Origin: an uncultured Thalassolituus sp.
GTDB lineage: Bacteria; Pseudomonadota; Gammaproteobacteria; Pseudomonadales; Oceanobacteraceae
Direction: 5' to 3'
Assembly (NCBI GenBank): GCA_913054055.1
Contig: CAJXIT010000027.1
Location: forward strand, 1 to 17,246
DNA: 17,246 nt
Under the pieces are notes generated by a model that was given only the letters and a program-made list of their open reading frames with translations, was not told the origin of the DNA and searched no databases. This document shows positions 6,433 to 13,363 of the stretch, in pieces. Position 1 is the first letter of the stretch. Every line of letters starts with the position of its first letter. The translations under genes were made by a program, and so were the position numbers.

Positions 6433-7536
6433 AATGGGGTACAACACTTTATCATTGTACCCTGTCAAAATTTCAATATGTCCCGCTAAATGTTTATCTA
6501 ATTCTACGTCACTGGTATCCACAATTAATGGGCGCCCATCCAATTGCTTCAACTTGGATTTGGTGCATAGGATGATTAAATTTTCACGTCCCACTTTTTT
6601 GATAACTTCAGCGCTTAGCTGCTGATTACCACGACCAAATACATGCCCCTGCCCACCAATGACACTCACAATGATTTTTACGTTTGGGTACTGCTCAATT
6701 AGCTCCAAGATTTTCTGTTCAGTCAAATCATTAGCGATTACATCGTTATTAAAAACAGCATCCACCCCTAATAAGGTATTGTCTGCATGAATGTAATCCA
6801 TATAAAACTGTGTGGTTTTACCCGAGCCCACTAAATACAACACGTCATCTTGTGCTTCATCTGCTAAAAACGCGGCCATGTCTTCCAATACAAGGTCTTC
6901 TTGCTCCATACCACCCTGCTTAACCGACTGAACAAATTGTCCAGCTTCGGGTACCAGCATTTCTCCATATAATTTAGCACTCACCTGATTATTGCGAAAA
7001 GCCTCTTCATCAATGTCTCGCACATCTTGGTTTTTTAAATCCACCAGCTCTCCATTGATTAGCATACGTAACACCTCTCCACTGGCTTTAGGAGTAATGC
7101 CGTAAACACCGCTGTGGATCTTTACCCCTGCAGGCACACCTAAAACCGGAAATTCATCCTCTACCACACTGCAAATATCTCGCGCGGTACCATCACCGCC
7201 AGCAAACAATAATAGATCCACTCCTTTCTCTTTCATAATCTCAGCGGCGCACTTAGTATCATGGGCAGACGTTTCGGTGGTAACAGGAAGGTTGATCATT
7301 TCAAACTCAAAACCAAGATCCGCTGCACAAGTTTCACCCATTTCACCTGGGCAAGTCAGCAGTATCACTTGATCTTTTAAATGCACAACTTCGTTTAAAG
7401 CAATTTGAGTACGAAGATTAGCTTTTGGCTGGGCCCCTTTATCTAGAGCTTGTTGGGCGACGCCATCACTGCCCTTTAGGGCAACACTGCCCCCAAGGCC
7501 TGCCAATGGGTTAATTATTAATCCTAATTTAAACAT
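6427..7536 (-). CDS. ATP-NAD kinase / AcoX-like protein
   Basis: A 369-residue protein whose N-terminus, FKLGLIINPLAGLGG (3-16), and FAGGDGTARDI (111-121) match the ATP-NAD kinase-like family that includes AcoX. GGDG is the nucleotide-binding and catalytic motif of NAD kinases and diacylglycerol kinases. VGSGKTTQF further on is also typical of the AcoX-type group. It is longer than the housekeeping NAD kinase (about 290-300 residues), which is normally a separate gene. The substrate is not settled from sequence, and phosphorylation of NAD(H) is only suggested by the fold. AcoX is classically found with acetoin-degradation genes, but none are present here. It is a single gene, convergent with the SRPBCC gene, with about 180 bp of non-coding sequence upstream. 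Confidence 0.85.
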   Translation of the reverse strand: MFKLGLIINPLAGLGGSVALKGSDGVAQQALDKGAQPKANLRTQIALNEVVHLKDQVILLTCPGEMGETCAADLGFEFEMINLPVTTETSAHDTKCAAEIMKEKGVDLLLFAGGDGTARDICSVVEDEFPVLGVPAGVKIHSGVYGITPKASGEVLRMLINGELVDLKNQDVRDIDEEAFRNNQVSAKLYGEMLVPEAGQFVQSVKQGGMEQEDLVLEDMAAFLADEAQDDVLYLVGSGKTTQFYMDYIHADNTLLGVDAVFNNDVIANDLTEQKILELIEQYPNVKIIVSVIGGQGHVFGRGNQQLSAEVIKKVGRENLIILCTKSKLKQLDGRPLIVDTSDVELDKHLAGHIEILTGYNDKVLYPIQ

Positions 7537-7719
7537 CTTCTAAATCGCTAATCAGTGGTCACCTGCATCATACTTGAAAGGCTTTCCCTACCCCAGTGCT
7601 AATACAACACTGGCAGATACATTTCCTAGCATTTCATTACAAAATATCACCCAAATTTTAACTTCCTATAGGTATATTAAAATCATTAATAAAACCTATA
7701 AGAATATAAAGGTGCCACC

Positions 7720-7914
7720 ATGCAAACCGAACATAAAAAAGCCCTTATCGTCATCTTTTCATGCTTATTTGCATGCTTGTTTGCGTTTACCCTTTTATTA
7801 ACTTTTTACACACAAAACATCGCCATTGCTGGCGTGCTATTCGTAGTTTCAGCCGTTTTAATCGTCGATATTCTGTGGGTAATTAGGGATAAGGACGGTG
7901 TATCCAGTACCTAA
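7720..7914 (+). CDS. Small two-helix membrane protein
   Basis: The 64-residue product has a polar head (MQTEHKK), a hydrophobic helix at about 8-29, a short TQN turn, and a second helix at about 33-54 ending in a charged tail (RDKDG). Both helices are continuous and strongly hydrophobic, so it should be an inner-membrane hairpin protein. AAGGTG lies about six bases before the ATG, a good ribosome binding site, and a clean intrinsic terminator follows the stop, so it forms its own transcription unit. No family or function is recognised. Confidence 0.7.
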   Translation: MQTEHKKALIVIFSCLFACLFAFTLLLTFYTQNIAIAGVLFVVSAVLIVDILWVIRDKDGVSST

Positions 7915-7940
7915 TATTGCTTTCCCCCTAAATTTACTGT

Positions 7941-7961
7941 GCCGGCAAACGCCGGCTTTTT
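7941..7961 (+). terminator. Rho-independent terminator
   Basis: GCCGGC, loop AAAC, GCCGGC, then five T. The stem is a perfect six-pair all-GC hairpin 26 bases after the stop of the 64-residue membrane protein gene. This is a textbook intrinsic terminator for that gene. Confidence 0.93.
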
Positions 7962-8025
7962 ATTGCATGCCACTTAATGTAGAGTAATAGCTCTAATCCA
8001 CTACAACTCAATAATAAGAAAAAAC

Positions 8026-8433
8026 ATGACACAGCAAATTATCATCGGCCTCATAGCATGGAGCATTTTTTTAATCGCCGCCCTGTTGGTACTTAGAAGC
8101 ATGCTCGTATTAACTGGCAGAGTAAAAATCAACGAATTTGAACCGGATGGCAGCAATTTAGGGGAGGCGAATCAAAGATACATGCGCGCCGTTTACAACT
8201 CTTTAGAGAACTTGCCCATATTAGTTGGCACCTTATTAACCGCTATTGTAATGGGCATGACAATACTCTCCGATCAAGTGGCCAGTTTCATTCTATTAGC
8301 TCGAATGGCTCAAACAATTACTCATATCATCAGTGCTAGCCCCATAGCGGTTGCAGCACGCTTTACTTTCTACGTCATTCAATTGGGTTTATGCGCTTAC
8401 TTATTAATAAAAATGGCAGCGGTCGCACTCTAG
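8026..8433 (+). CDS. MAPEG family membrane protein (first of a tandem pair)
   Basis: The 135-residue protein has four hydrophobic segments, at about 5-27, 62-80, 83-103 and 110-133, with the polar loop RYMRAVYNSLENLPILVG between the first and second. The R-x-x-x-N-x-x-E-N-L/P pattern is the glutathione-binding signature of MAPEG proteins (membrane-associated proteins in eicosanoid and glutathione metabolism). In bacteria these are putative glutathione transferases or peroxidases of the inner membrane with poorly known substrates. The usual RNHxEN is changed to YNSLEN. The ribosome binding site is weak (an AATAAG tract). A second MAPEG-like gene follows 148 bp downstream. Confidence 0.8.
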   Translation: MTQQIIIGLIAWSIFLIAALLVLRSMLVLTGRVKINEFEPDGSNLGEANQRYMRAVYNSLENLPILVGTLLTAIVMGMTILSDQVASFILLARMAQTITHIISASPIAVAARFTFYVIQLGLCAYLLIKMAAVAL

Positions 8434-8581
8434 TTCATTAGACTCTTAGCTACTAGCTACATTAGGCAATAACGATCATTTTTTCTGCCATTGACTCTTG
8501 TACCCACATGGTTTTAAGTGAATGCGCAGTTACTCAGCTTTGCACTCTAAGCTATTTTTAAACTTAAAATGGAAAATTTAA

Positions 8582-8986
8582 ATGCTATATCCCATGATTT
8601 TTTTGATTATTTGGACACTTCTTATTTGCAGCGCATTGGGCGCCCTTCGCTTTATTGCTGTGCAAAAAAGACAAGTAAACCCAAAGCTATATCTTGTGAT
8701 GTCAGGATATGATGAACCCACTTATTTAAAAAAGATAAGCAGACACTACAACAACTTACTTGAGCAGCCTATTTTGTTTTATTTGGCCTGCGTTTTAGCC
8801 ATCAGCTTAAACTTAGAGAGCGATACTTTGGTTTATTTAGGCTGGGGCTATCTTGCAAGTCGCCTACTGCATTCCGCCATACACATGGGCCGCAATAATG
8901 CACTTCACAGAATGGGCATTTTCACCATCAGTATGTTGGTTTTGCTAGCCATTTGGATTCAGGTTGCCTTACTAATTACAGCCTGA
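8582..8986 (+). CDS. MAPEG family membrane protein (second of a tandem pair)
   Basis: The 134-residue, four-helix membrane protein has helices at about 3-26, 62-79, 82-98 and 111-132. The polar loop ISRHYNNLLEQPILFYL matches the MAPEG R-x-x-N-x-x-E-x-P signature, and YLASRLLHSAIHMGRNNALHR matches the conserved third-helix region with R and H residues. It differs clearly from the upstream MAPEG protein, so the two are ancient paralogues or separate acquisitions rather than a recent duplication. GGA lies about ten bases before the ATG. A strong terminator 20-odd bases after the stop closes the unit. Enzyme activity and substrate are unknown. Confidence 0.75.
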   Translation: MLYPMIFLIIWTLLICSALGALRFIAVQKRQVNPKLYLVMSGYDEPTYLKKISRHYNNLLEQPILFYLACVLAISLNLESDTLVYLGWGYLASRLLHSAIHMGRNNALHRMGIFTISMLVLLAIWIQVALLITA

Positions 8987-9000
8987 TTTAAATAGAAATA

Positions 9001-9034
9001 AAAAAGCTCAAGCCATTTTTTCTTGGGCTTTTTT
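9001..9034. terminator. Probably bidirectional intrinsic terminator
   Basis: AGCTCAAG (9005-9012) pairs with CTTGGGCT (9022-9029) in eight pairs with one G-U, around a nine-base loop. A-tract 9001-9005 and T-tract 9029-9034 flank it. The A and T flanks allow it to end transcription of both the MAPEG gene (plus) and the convergent pirin gene (minus), whose stop is at 9048. Confidence 0.85.
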
Positions 9035-9047
9035 ATAAGCATATTAT

Positions 9048-9899
9048 TTAATCCGTTAAAACACCGTTTTGATAATCTTGAATTGCTTGCTCAATTTCAT
9101 CCATTGTATTCATAACAAAAGGCCCATAATTCGCAACGGGTTCCTTGTGAGGCTTGCCGTGAAGTATTAAGGCTTTGCCTCCCTCCAAAGACGACAACTG
9201 CAACTCCCCCTTTTCGTTAAATTGAGCAATCTGACCTTTGTATACTTCTTTTTTATCTGTGTGCTTCCCCTTTGAAACTACCGCCCCCTCATAAACCGAC
9301 ACTAAGACTTGATGTCCTTCAGGTATGTCATGGGTAAATACGCCTCCAGCTTCTAGCTCTAAATCTAAATAGGCCGCATTGGCCTCCAAACGATTTAAAG
9401 GCCCTTGATAAACCGCATTATTCAGAATCCAATCCCCAGCAATCACATGAGCCAGATAATCCTTTGTTTGTACGTGAGGAATCTCTTCTTTAGGCACATC
9501 TCGATAATCTGGGTCCATCATTTTGTTGACTTTGCTTAAGTTAATCCACAATTGAAAGCCGTGCATGGTGTTGTGTTCTTTTATGGGCATCTCCCCATGA
9601 ATCACACCTTTACCTGCGCGCATCCATTGCACACCGCCACTCAGCACCTCCCCTTGGTTGCCCATATGATCGTGTCGAATGCCTCCCTTACGCATATAGG
9701 TAAGTGTTTCGATACCGCGATGGGGATGTGGAGGAAAACCCGCAATGAAATCTTGCGCATCATCACTTTTTATTTCATCTAAAAGTAAAAATGGATCGGC
9801 CAGCGAACGCTGAACCAAGCTATGGCGTTTAATTTTTACACCCGCACCATCCATAGCATCTTGTGCGGTTAATACAGACTCTAATATACGAACAGTCAT
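9048..9899 (-). CDS. Pirin family protein
   Basis: A 283-residue bicupin of the pirin family. The N-terminal cupin carries the metal ligands seen in human pirin: H58 and H60 in PPHPHRGIETLTY, and H101 and E103 in GKGVIHGEMP. HDHMGN and GGVQWMRAG are further family motifs. The C-terminal cupin (about 165-265) is less conserved and ends with the typical GPFVMNT segment. Bacterial pirins include quercetin 2,3-dioxygenases (YhhW in E. coli) and redox-linked regulators, so the role here is unresolved. The ATG at 9899 has AGGAG six to seven bases upstream, an excellent ribosome binding site. A six-base inverted repeat lies at 9935-9950 in the promoter region. It follows the DyP peroxidase gene on the same strand, 67 bases apart, and may be partly co-expressed with it. 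Confidence 0.93.
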   Translation of the reverse strand: MTVRILESVLTAQDAMDGAGVKIKRHSLVQRSLADPFLLLDEIKSDDAQDFIAGFPPHPHRGIETLTYMRKGGIRHDHMGNQGEVLSGGVQWMRAGKGVIHGEMPIKEHNTMHGFQLWINLSKVNKMMDPDYRDVPKEEIPHVQTKDYLAHVIAGDWILNNAVYQGPLNRLEANAAYLDLELEAGGVFTHDIPEGHQVLVSVYEGAVVSKGKHTDKKEVYKGQIAQFNEKGELQLSSLEGGKALILHGKPHKEPVANYGPFVMNTMDEIEQAIQDYQNGVLTD

Positions 9900-9934
9900 G
9901 GCCTTCTCCTAAATAATAAATTTAGTATAAAGGC

Positions 9935-9950
9935 CATTCAGTATTGAATG
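9935..9950. promoter_or_regulatory. Inverted repeat, candidate operator of the pirin gene
   Basis: CATTCA, GTAT, TGAATG is a perfect six-base inverted repeat about 36 bases upstream of the pirin ATG. On the minus strand TATACT, a good -10 match, lies at about 9925-9930, between the repeat and the start codon, so the repeat would cover the -35 region. A regulator cannot be named. Confidence 0.4.
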
Positions 9951-9966
9951 TCTCAAATATTTATTG

Positions 9967-10878
9967 TTAATCGATCGAAAGTTTCGATAAATCCAATCGC
10001 CCAGATTTCACCCCAGGGCACCAATAATAAGCGCCGGTTAATGGTCGACTAAAGCGGAACAAACCGTCAGTTACACCGTCTTCACGGCCCACCATTCTTG
10101 CCAATTGTTGCTTGAACGGCATAGGTGAATTTGCAAAACACACAAATATTAAGCCCGCTTGATTGCCCTCACTGTAAGGCATAGAGCGGCGTAACATAAA
10201 GGCCTGCGGGGTAAAGCTTTCTTGGGCGGTACGCTTAACGTGAGCAGAGATTGGGGCATCATCTAACTCTTCGTTATCACTTAAACGGCGACCAATGATG
10301 TGATCCTGATCTTGCTGTTTTAACGAAGCAAAATATTCAAGGTTATGCTGCCACTTTTGTACAGCCACATAGCTTTCTCCAGCATCCGAAAAGGCTGCTT
10401 CCACGGCATCATCCCCTTCAGGATTTTCAGTGCCGTCAACATAACCAGATAAGTCACGCCCTTCTTTGAATTTAAAGCCATCTACAATGCTGCTCACTTC
10501 AAAGCACGATCCCAGCTCAGCGCTCACCTGATGACTGATGTGTAACAACTCACCCGGATCTTCTCCACGCAACCATACCCATATGTCATCCGAAGTGGCT
10601 GGAATACTGATGCCCTGACTCACAAAGTTTGGAAAGACCAAACTATGATCGATTTTTGCGTCCAATAACTGCAAAACCTGAGTCCCAAAACCAATGACAC
10701 AGCTATGATCCTTAACAATGGCCGAAGCTGATTTAATGGATTGTTTTACACGTTCTATATTACCTGCTTCTCCAGCTATCAGCTTGAACGTTAAATAACG
10801 TCCATGCTGAGGGACATCCATGGTAATGCCCTGCTGACCTGAATGTTCGCTCACACAACTCTCCCTAACAATATTCAT
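9967..10878 (-). CDS. DyP-type heme peroxidase
   Basis: A dye-decolorizing-type peroxidase of the YfeX/DyP class P group. The distal-site motif GYVDGTENPEG contains the catalytic Asp148, the proximal heme ligand is H213 in ISAHVKRTAQE, and R230/R231 in MLRRSMPYSEG provides the distal arginine. All key residues are present, so it should bind heme and use hydrogen peroxide. No Tat or Sec leader is visible, so it is cytosolic and not an obvious encapsulin cargo. The 303-codon frame begins at ATG 10878, which has no ribosome binding site. A GTG at 10854 (codon 9) is preceded by AGGGAG at the ideal six-base spacing and is the more likely start, giving 295 residues, close to E. coli YfeX. Pirin lies downstream on the same strand. 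Confidence 0.93.
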   Translation of the reverse strand: MNIVRESCVSEHSGQQGITMDVPQHGRYLTFKLIAGEAGNIERVKQSIKSASAIVKDHSCVIGFGTQVLQLLDAKIDHSLVFPNFVSQGISIPATSDDIWVWLRGEDPGELLHISHQVSAELGSCFEVSSIVDGFKFKEGRDLSGYVDGTENPEGDDAVEAAFSDAGESYVAVQKWQHNLEYFASLKQQDQDHIIGRRLSDNEELDDAPISAHVKRTAQESFTPQAFMLRRSMPYSEGNQAGLIFVCFANSPMPFKQQLARMVGREDGVTDGLFRFSRPLTGAYYWCPGVKSGRLDLSKLSID

Positions 10879-10985
10879 TCTATTTATAATGGGTCTCAGC
10901 TGAGTTTAGCTCAACTGTCATAAACTATGGCGTAGTTTAGTATTCACTTGCCCTAAAAGGCAAAGCAATCAATCTGCATAAAGGC

Positions 10986-11732
10986 ATGATAAAATTGTGT
11001 TTTTCTTATATGCCTCAACTTGTTTATATGCCTTTAACCATCCTTTATCAAGACGATTACCTGATAGCCGTCAATAAACCCAGTGGTTTATTAGTGCATA
11101 AAAGCTGGGTGGCAAAAGATGCAAAAGAATTTGCACTGCAAACCGTACGAGACATGGTGGGCAAACACGTCTTTCCTGTACATAGATTAGACAGGCCAAC
11201 CTCAGGGGTTTTACTCTTTGCCTTTAGTGGAGAAATTGCGCAACAAGTTCAAGCGAACTGGGAGCACGCAGAAAAAACCTATTGGGCAGTGGTAAGGGGT
11301 TGGTTGAAAGCATCCACTTTTGTAGATCATCCGCTAAAAGGCATGGCTGATTACGGGCAAGATGCTGACACCCAGCAAGCCGCACAAACTCAATTTCATT
11401 TAATTAACACAGTAGAGATTGACGCTGAAATTGATCGCTACCCTAAAAGCCGCTTTAGCTGGGTAGAAGCCATACCCAAACAGGGGCGCACTCATCAAAT
11501 CCGTAGGCACTTAAAACACTTAAGCCACCCAATTATTGGGGATGCTCGATATGGAAAAGGAAAATACAATCGTTATTTTTCAGAACATTTGAATGCTGCT
11601 CGGTTATTGCTGCACGCACGGAAACTAACCATTCAACACCCAGTGACAGGAAAAGGCTTAACGTTTACAGCTGAGTTAGAAGGCGATATCAATTGCTTAT
11701 TTGAAACCTTTAAATGGACACCACAAGATTAA
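10986..11732 (+). CDS. truC: TruC-like tRNA pseudouridine(65) synthase
   Basis: An RluA-family pseudouridine synthase most like TruC, which isomerises U65 in the T arm of certain tRNAs. The N-terminal strand LTILYQDDYLIAVNKPSGLLVHKSW is followed by HVFPVHRLDRPTSGVLLFA with the catalytic Asp69 (listed numbering), then QGRTHQIRRHLKHLSHPIIGDARYG and the C-terminal RLLLHARKLTIQHPVTG. The HRLDRPTSG form and the compact length without an S4 domain favour TruC over RluA/C/D. The first ATG at 10986 has almost no spacer after AAGG. The ATG at 11028, giving MPLTILYQDD, matches the usual start of TruC and is more plausible. It is convergent with the transglutaminase-like gene (ten bases between stops). 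Confidence 0.88.
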   Translation: MIKLCFSYMPQLVYMPLTILYQDDYLIAVNKPSGLLVHKSWVAKDAKEFALQTVRDMVGKHVFPVHRLDRPTSGVLLFAFSGEIAQQVQANWEHAEKTYWAVVRGWLKASTFVDHPLKGMADYGQDADTQQAAQTQFHLINTVEIDAEIDRYPKSRFSWVEAIPKQGRTHQIRRHLKHLSHPIIGDARYGKGKYNRYFSEHLNAARLLLHARKLTIQHPVTGKGLTFTAELEGDINCLFETFKWTPQD

Positions 11733-11742
11733 AGCCGGTCAA

Positions 11743-12423
11743 TCAACTTCCTAAATCGGCTTCTAAGCTACGTCCTTTTTGCCCCATGAACTTCTCAATC
11801 AGATGGGGATACGCTTGCGCAACCGTCACCACAATCTTTTCATAAGGCACATCGTCAAATTGACCATGATCCCTAAGGTATTCCATGGCCTTTTCACCCT
11901 CGCCATTAAACTCATGAAAAATAGAATCATCTTTACCATTAAACTCAAGTGGCTTTACCCCCATTTTCTTACATAAGCGCGCATCAAATGCAGGGGTTGC
12001 CTTTACCCACTGATTTTCTAAATACAGTTCCGCATAACCATGCATAACAAACTCATCCGTTCGCAGCCATTCTAACAAGGCGGGACTTGATAAATGGTTT
12101 TTTACATCCGCCAAACCAAGACGAGCCGGAATACCATTTAACCTGGCCAGCGCCACCATCAAAATAGCTTTAGGTACACAGTACGACTGGGCCTGCTGAA
12201 CACAGTGGCTGGCTTTAAACGTTTCTTGATCAGGAGAAAATGTGTAAGGGTTATAGGCAATGTCATCACGGACCCCGTAATACAAAGCCACGGCTTTTTC
12301 AGTCGGTGCCATACTTGACCGAACATACTTGGCGTTAAACGCCTCAAGCTCAGGGGCGTCTAAGTCAAAAAATGTCGTATCCTTCAAAAATACCTGCATG
12401 GCTTTCTCATAAATATAATACAA
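11743..12423 (-). CDS. Transglutaminase-like cysteine protease-fold protein
   Basis: A cytosolic protein of the transglutaminase-like superfamily in its bacterial form. A Cys-His-Asp triad is visible: C82 in AQSYCVPKAILMVALARLNGIPARLG, H128 in VMHGYAELYL, and D147 in TPAFDARL, in the order and spacing of the family core (TGc domain). Bacterial members are mostly uncharacterised and may act as proteases or peptide-modifying enzymes. The 226-codon frame opens with a TTG at 12423. The ATG at 12399 (codon 9, MQVFLKDTTFF) has a GAGA tract about six bases upstream and is the more likely start, giving 218 residues. It is a single gene, divergent from liuR across the 448-bp palindrome-rich spacer. 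Confidence 0.85.
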   Translation of the reverse strand: MYYIYEKAMQVFLKDTTFFDLDAPELEAFNAKYVRSSMAPTEKAVALYYGVRDDIAYNPYTFSPDQETFKASHCVQQAQSYCVPKAILMVALARLNGIPARLGLADVKNHLSSPALLEWLRTDEFVMHGYAELYLENQWVKATPAFDARLCKKMGVKPLEFNGKDDSIFHEFNGEGEKAMEYLRDHGQFDDVPYEKIVVTVAQAYPHLIEKFMGQKGRSLEADLGS

Positions 12424-12545
12424 ACGCCATTAAAGGCTTTAATCCACAAATGGCCAATCGCCACATCCACCAGAATCACTGACATTTACTATGATCAACC
12501 CGTTAATCAGTACGTATTTAGCTTAAACCCAGATGAAACCTAGGT

Positions 12546-12577
12546 TTATCCAACTTACCCACATTTCCTGTGGATAA
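12546..12577. promoter_or_regulatory. Convergent pair of DnaA-box-like nonamers
   Basis: TGTGGATAA at 12569-12577 is the exact reverse complement of the consensus DnaA box TTATCCACA. TTATCCAAC at 12546-12554 matches seven of nine positions in the opposite orientation. CCACA/TGTGG also makes a small hairpin. A single perfect nonamer can occur by chance, so DnaA binding is only suggested. Confidence 0.35.
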
Positions 12578-12694
12578 CTTAGTGAATAACTGTTTGAAAA
12601 CTTGCGCTAAAGCCCATGTTTCCTAGTGCTAGCTTAAATTGGTTTTTTTTCAAACAAAATATTTTTTCTTTATTTTTCAATAAGTTACATAAGT

Positions 12695-12718
12695 CAATAT
12701 GGAAAATAGTCCATATTG
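12695..12718. repeat. Eight-base inverted repeat upstream of liuR
   Basis: CAATATGG and CCATATTG are perfect inverted arms around an eight-base centre. Two-fold symmetric half-sites about 16 bases apart (centre to centre) suit a dimeric repressor. It lies about 170 bases upstream of liuR and does not resemble the LiuR operator, so it would be for another regulator. Confidence 0.45.
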
Positions 12719-12736
12719 CGAATAATTTACGCGAAT

Positions 12737-12748
12737 TCACTTAAGTGA
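12737..12748. repeat. Perfect 12-base palindrome TCACTTAAGTGA
   Basis: A perfect palindrome about 140 bases upstream of the liuR start. Length and position fit a protein-binding site, but the partner is unknown. Confidence 0.4.
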
Positions 12749-12853
12749 TTTATTTTTGTGCATAAAAAACCAAGCAAATGCTCGTTTATGACGCAAAACT
12801 GGGCAAATATCCACCTACTCTCATCCATTTAAGCCTCACTCGCGCATTATTAC

Positions 12854-12871
12854 GTTGACGTAAACGTCAAC
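12854..12871. promoter_or_regulatory. LiuR operator
   Basis: GTTGACGTAAACGTCAAC is a palindrome with seven-base arms and a TAAA centre, directly in front of the MerR-family gene. LiuR regulators of leucine catabolism in gammaproteobacteria are known to recognise ACGT-containing palindromes of this type, so autoregulation of liuR and the liu operon is strongly suggested. The left arm contains TTGACG, a good -35 box. Confidence 0.8.
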
Positions 12872-12883
12872 TTGGTTTTAAAT
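12855..12883 (+). promoter_or_regulatory. Candidate liuR promoter overlapping the operator
   Basis: TTGACG (12855-12860) and TTAAAT (12878-12883) are 17 bases apart. Transcription would then begin around 12889-12891, at the ATGATG start of liuR. No Shine-Dalgarno sequence precedes that start, so a leaderless mRNA is possible. A regulator bound to the operator would cover the -35 box. Confidence 0.5.
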
Positions 12884-12886
12884 CAA

Positions 12887-13270
12887 ATGATGAAAAATGA
12901 TAAAACCACCATTTATACCATCAGTGATCTCGCTCAACGTTTTGATATTACAACTCGTGCCATTCGCTTTTATGAAAGCGAAGGCTTATTAAGCCCAGAG
13001 CGAGATGGGCAAAAACGTCTATATCGACATAAAGACTACATTACCTTAAAGCTTATTCTCAGGGGCAAGCGCCTTGGCTGGTCACTAGCGGAAAGCCGCG
13101 AGCTCATCCAAATGTACGGATCGGGCAAAAATAACCAAGAGCAATACCAAAAAGTTTTAGAAAAAGTACAAGAAAGCCGAGAGCGTTTAGAACAGCAAAA
13201 ACATGACATTGAAATTATGTTAATGGAATTAGATGAACATGAAGCACGGGTGCAAGAGGTCTTAAAGTAA
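12887..13270 (+). CDS. liuR: MerR-family regulator of leucine/isovalerate catabolism
   Basis: A 127-residue MerR-type transcription factor (counting from ATG 12887). The winged helix-turn-helix YTISDLAQRFDITTRAIRFYESEGLLSPERDG is followed by RLYRHKDYITLKLILRGKRLGWSLAESRELI, which is the MerR DNA-binding domain, and then by a coiled-coil dimerisation helix (about 75-125). There are no cysteines for metal sensing, consistent with a metabolite-responsive LiuR-type protein. Position directly upstream of liuA-liuB-liuC and behind the palindromic operator assigns it as LiuR. The open frame extends back to a TTG at 12872, but that codon abuts the operator. ATG 12887 or 12890 is favoured, with no visible ribosome binding site. 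An effector such as a branched-chain acyl-CoA is inferred from the family. Confidence 0.9.
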   Translation: MMKNDKTTIYTISDLAQRFDITTRAIRFYESEGLLSPERDGQKRLYRHKDYITLKLILRGKRLGWSLAESRELIQMYGSGKNNQEQYQKVLEKVQESRERLEQQKHDIEIMLMELDEHEARVQEVLK

Positions 13271-13326
13271 GACTCAGCACCACCCTTTTAAACTAATTAA
13301 CCAATAAAAATAAAACATTAAAAAGT

Positions 13327-13349
13327 GAGAGCCACCTTAAGGTACTCTC
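13327..13349 (+). promoter_or_regulatory. Stem-loop in the liuR-liuA spacer
   Basis: GAGAG (13327-13331) pairs with CTCTC (13345-13349), and ACC/GGT closes a TTAA loop inside, with a small uneven internal loop. It ends six bases before the liuA Shine-Dalgarno AAGGA. It may protect the liuA 5' end after processing or adjust expression between regulator and enzymes; it has no T-run suited to termination. Confidence 0.35.
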
Positions 13350-13363
13350 AAAAAGGATAAATA

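Larger units (their letters stand above)
12424..12871. other. Gene-free, palindrome-rich spacer between transglutaminase gene and liuR
   Basis: No ORF with a ribosome binding site is seen on either strand. The stretch carries several separate inverted repeats: perfect 12-base palindromes AAACCTAGGTTT (12536-12547) and TCACTTAAGTGA (12737-12748), CAATATGG/CCATATTG with an eight-base loop (12695-12718), GTTTGAAAA/TTTTCAAAC 46 bases apart (12592-12655), and the LiuR operator at its right end. Two DnaA-box-like nonamers face each other at 12546-12577, followed by an AT-rich run at about 12640-12690. The division of labour between regulation of the two divergent genes and anything else is unknown. 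Confidence 0.6.

Noticed and set aside
7574..7801. 75-codon plus-strand frame overlapping the 64-residue membrane protein gene
   Set aside because: Composition is unlike a protein, it lacks a ribosome binding site, and it overlaps a better-supported gene in another frame.
8491..8519. Promoter for the second MAPEG gene (TTGACT, 17 bases, TTAAGT)
   Set aside because: The -35 match is good, but the -10 match is only three of six positions, so the call is too weak to list.
12540..12690. Chromosomal origin of replication, because of DnaA-box-like nonamers and an AT-rich run
   Set aside because: Only one perfect and one imperfect box are visible, and there is no dnaA, dnaN, gidA or rpmH nearby. 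Kept only as a possible DnaA-binding site.
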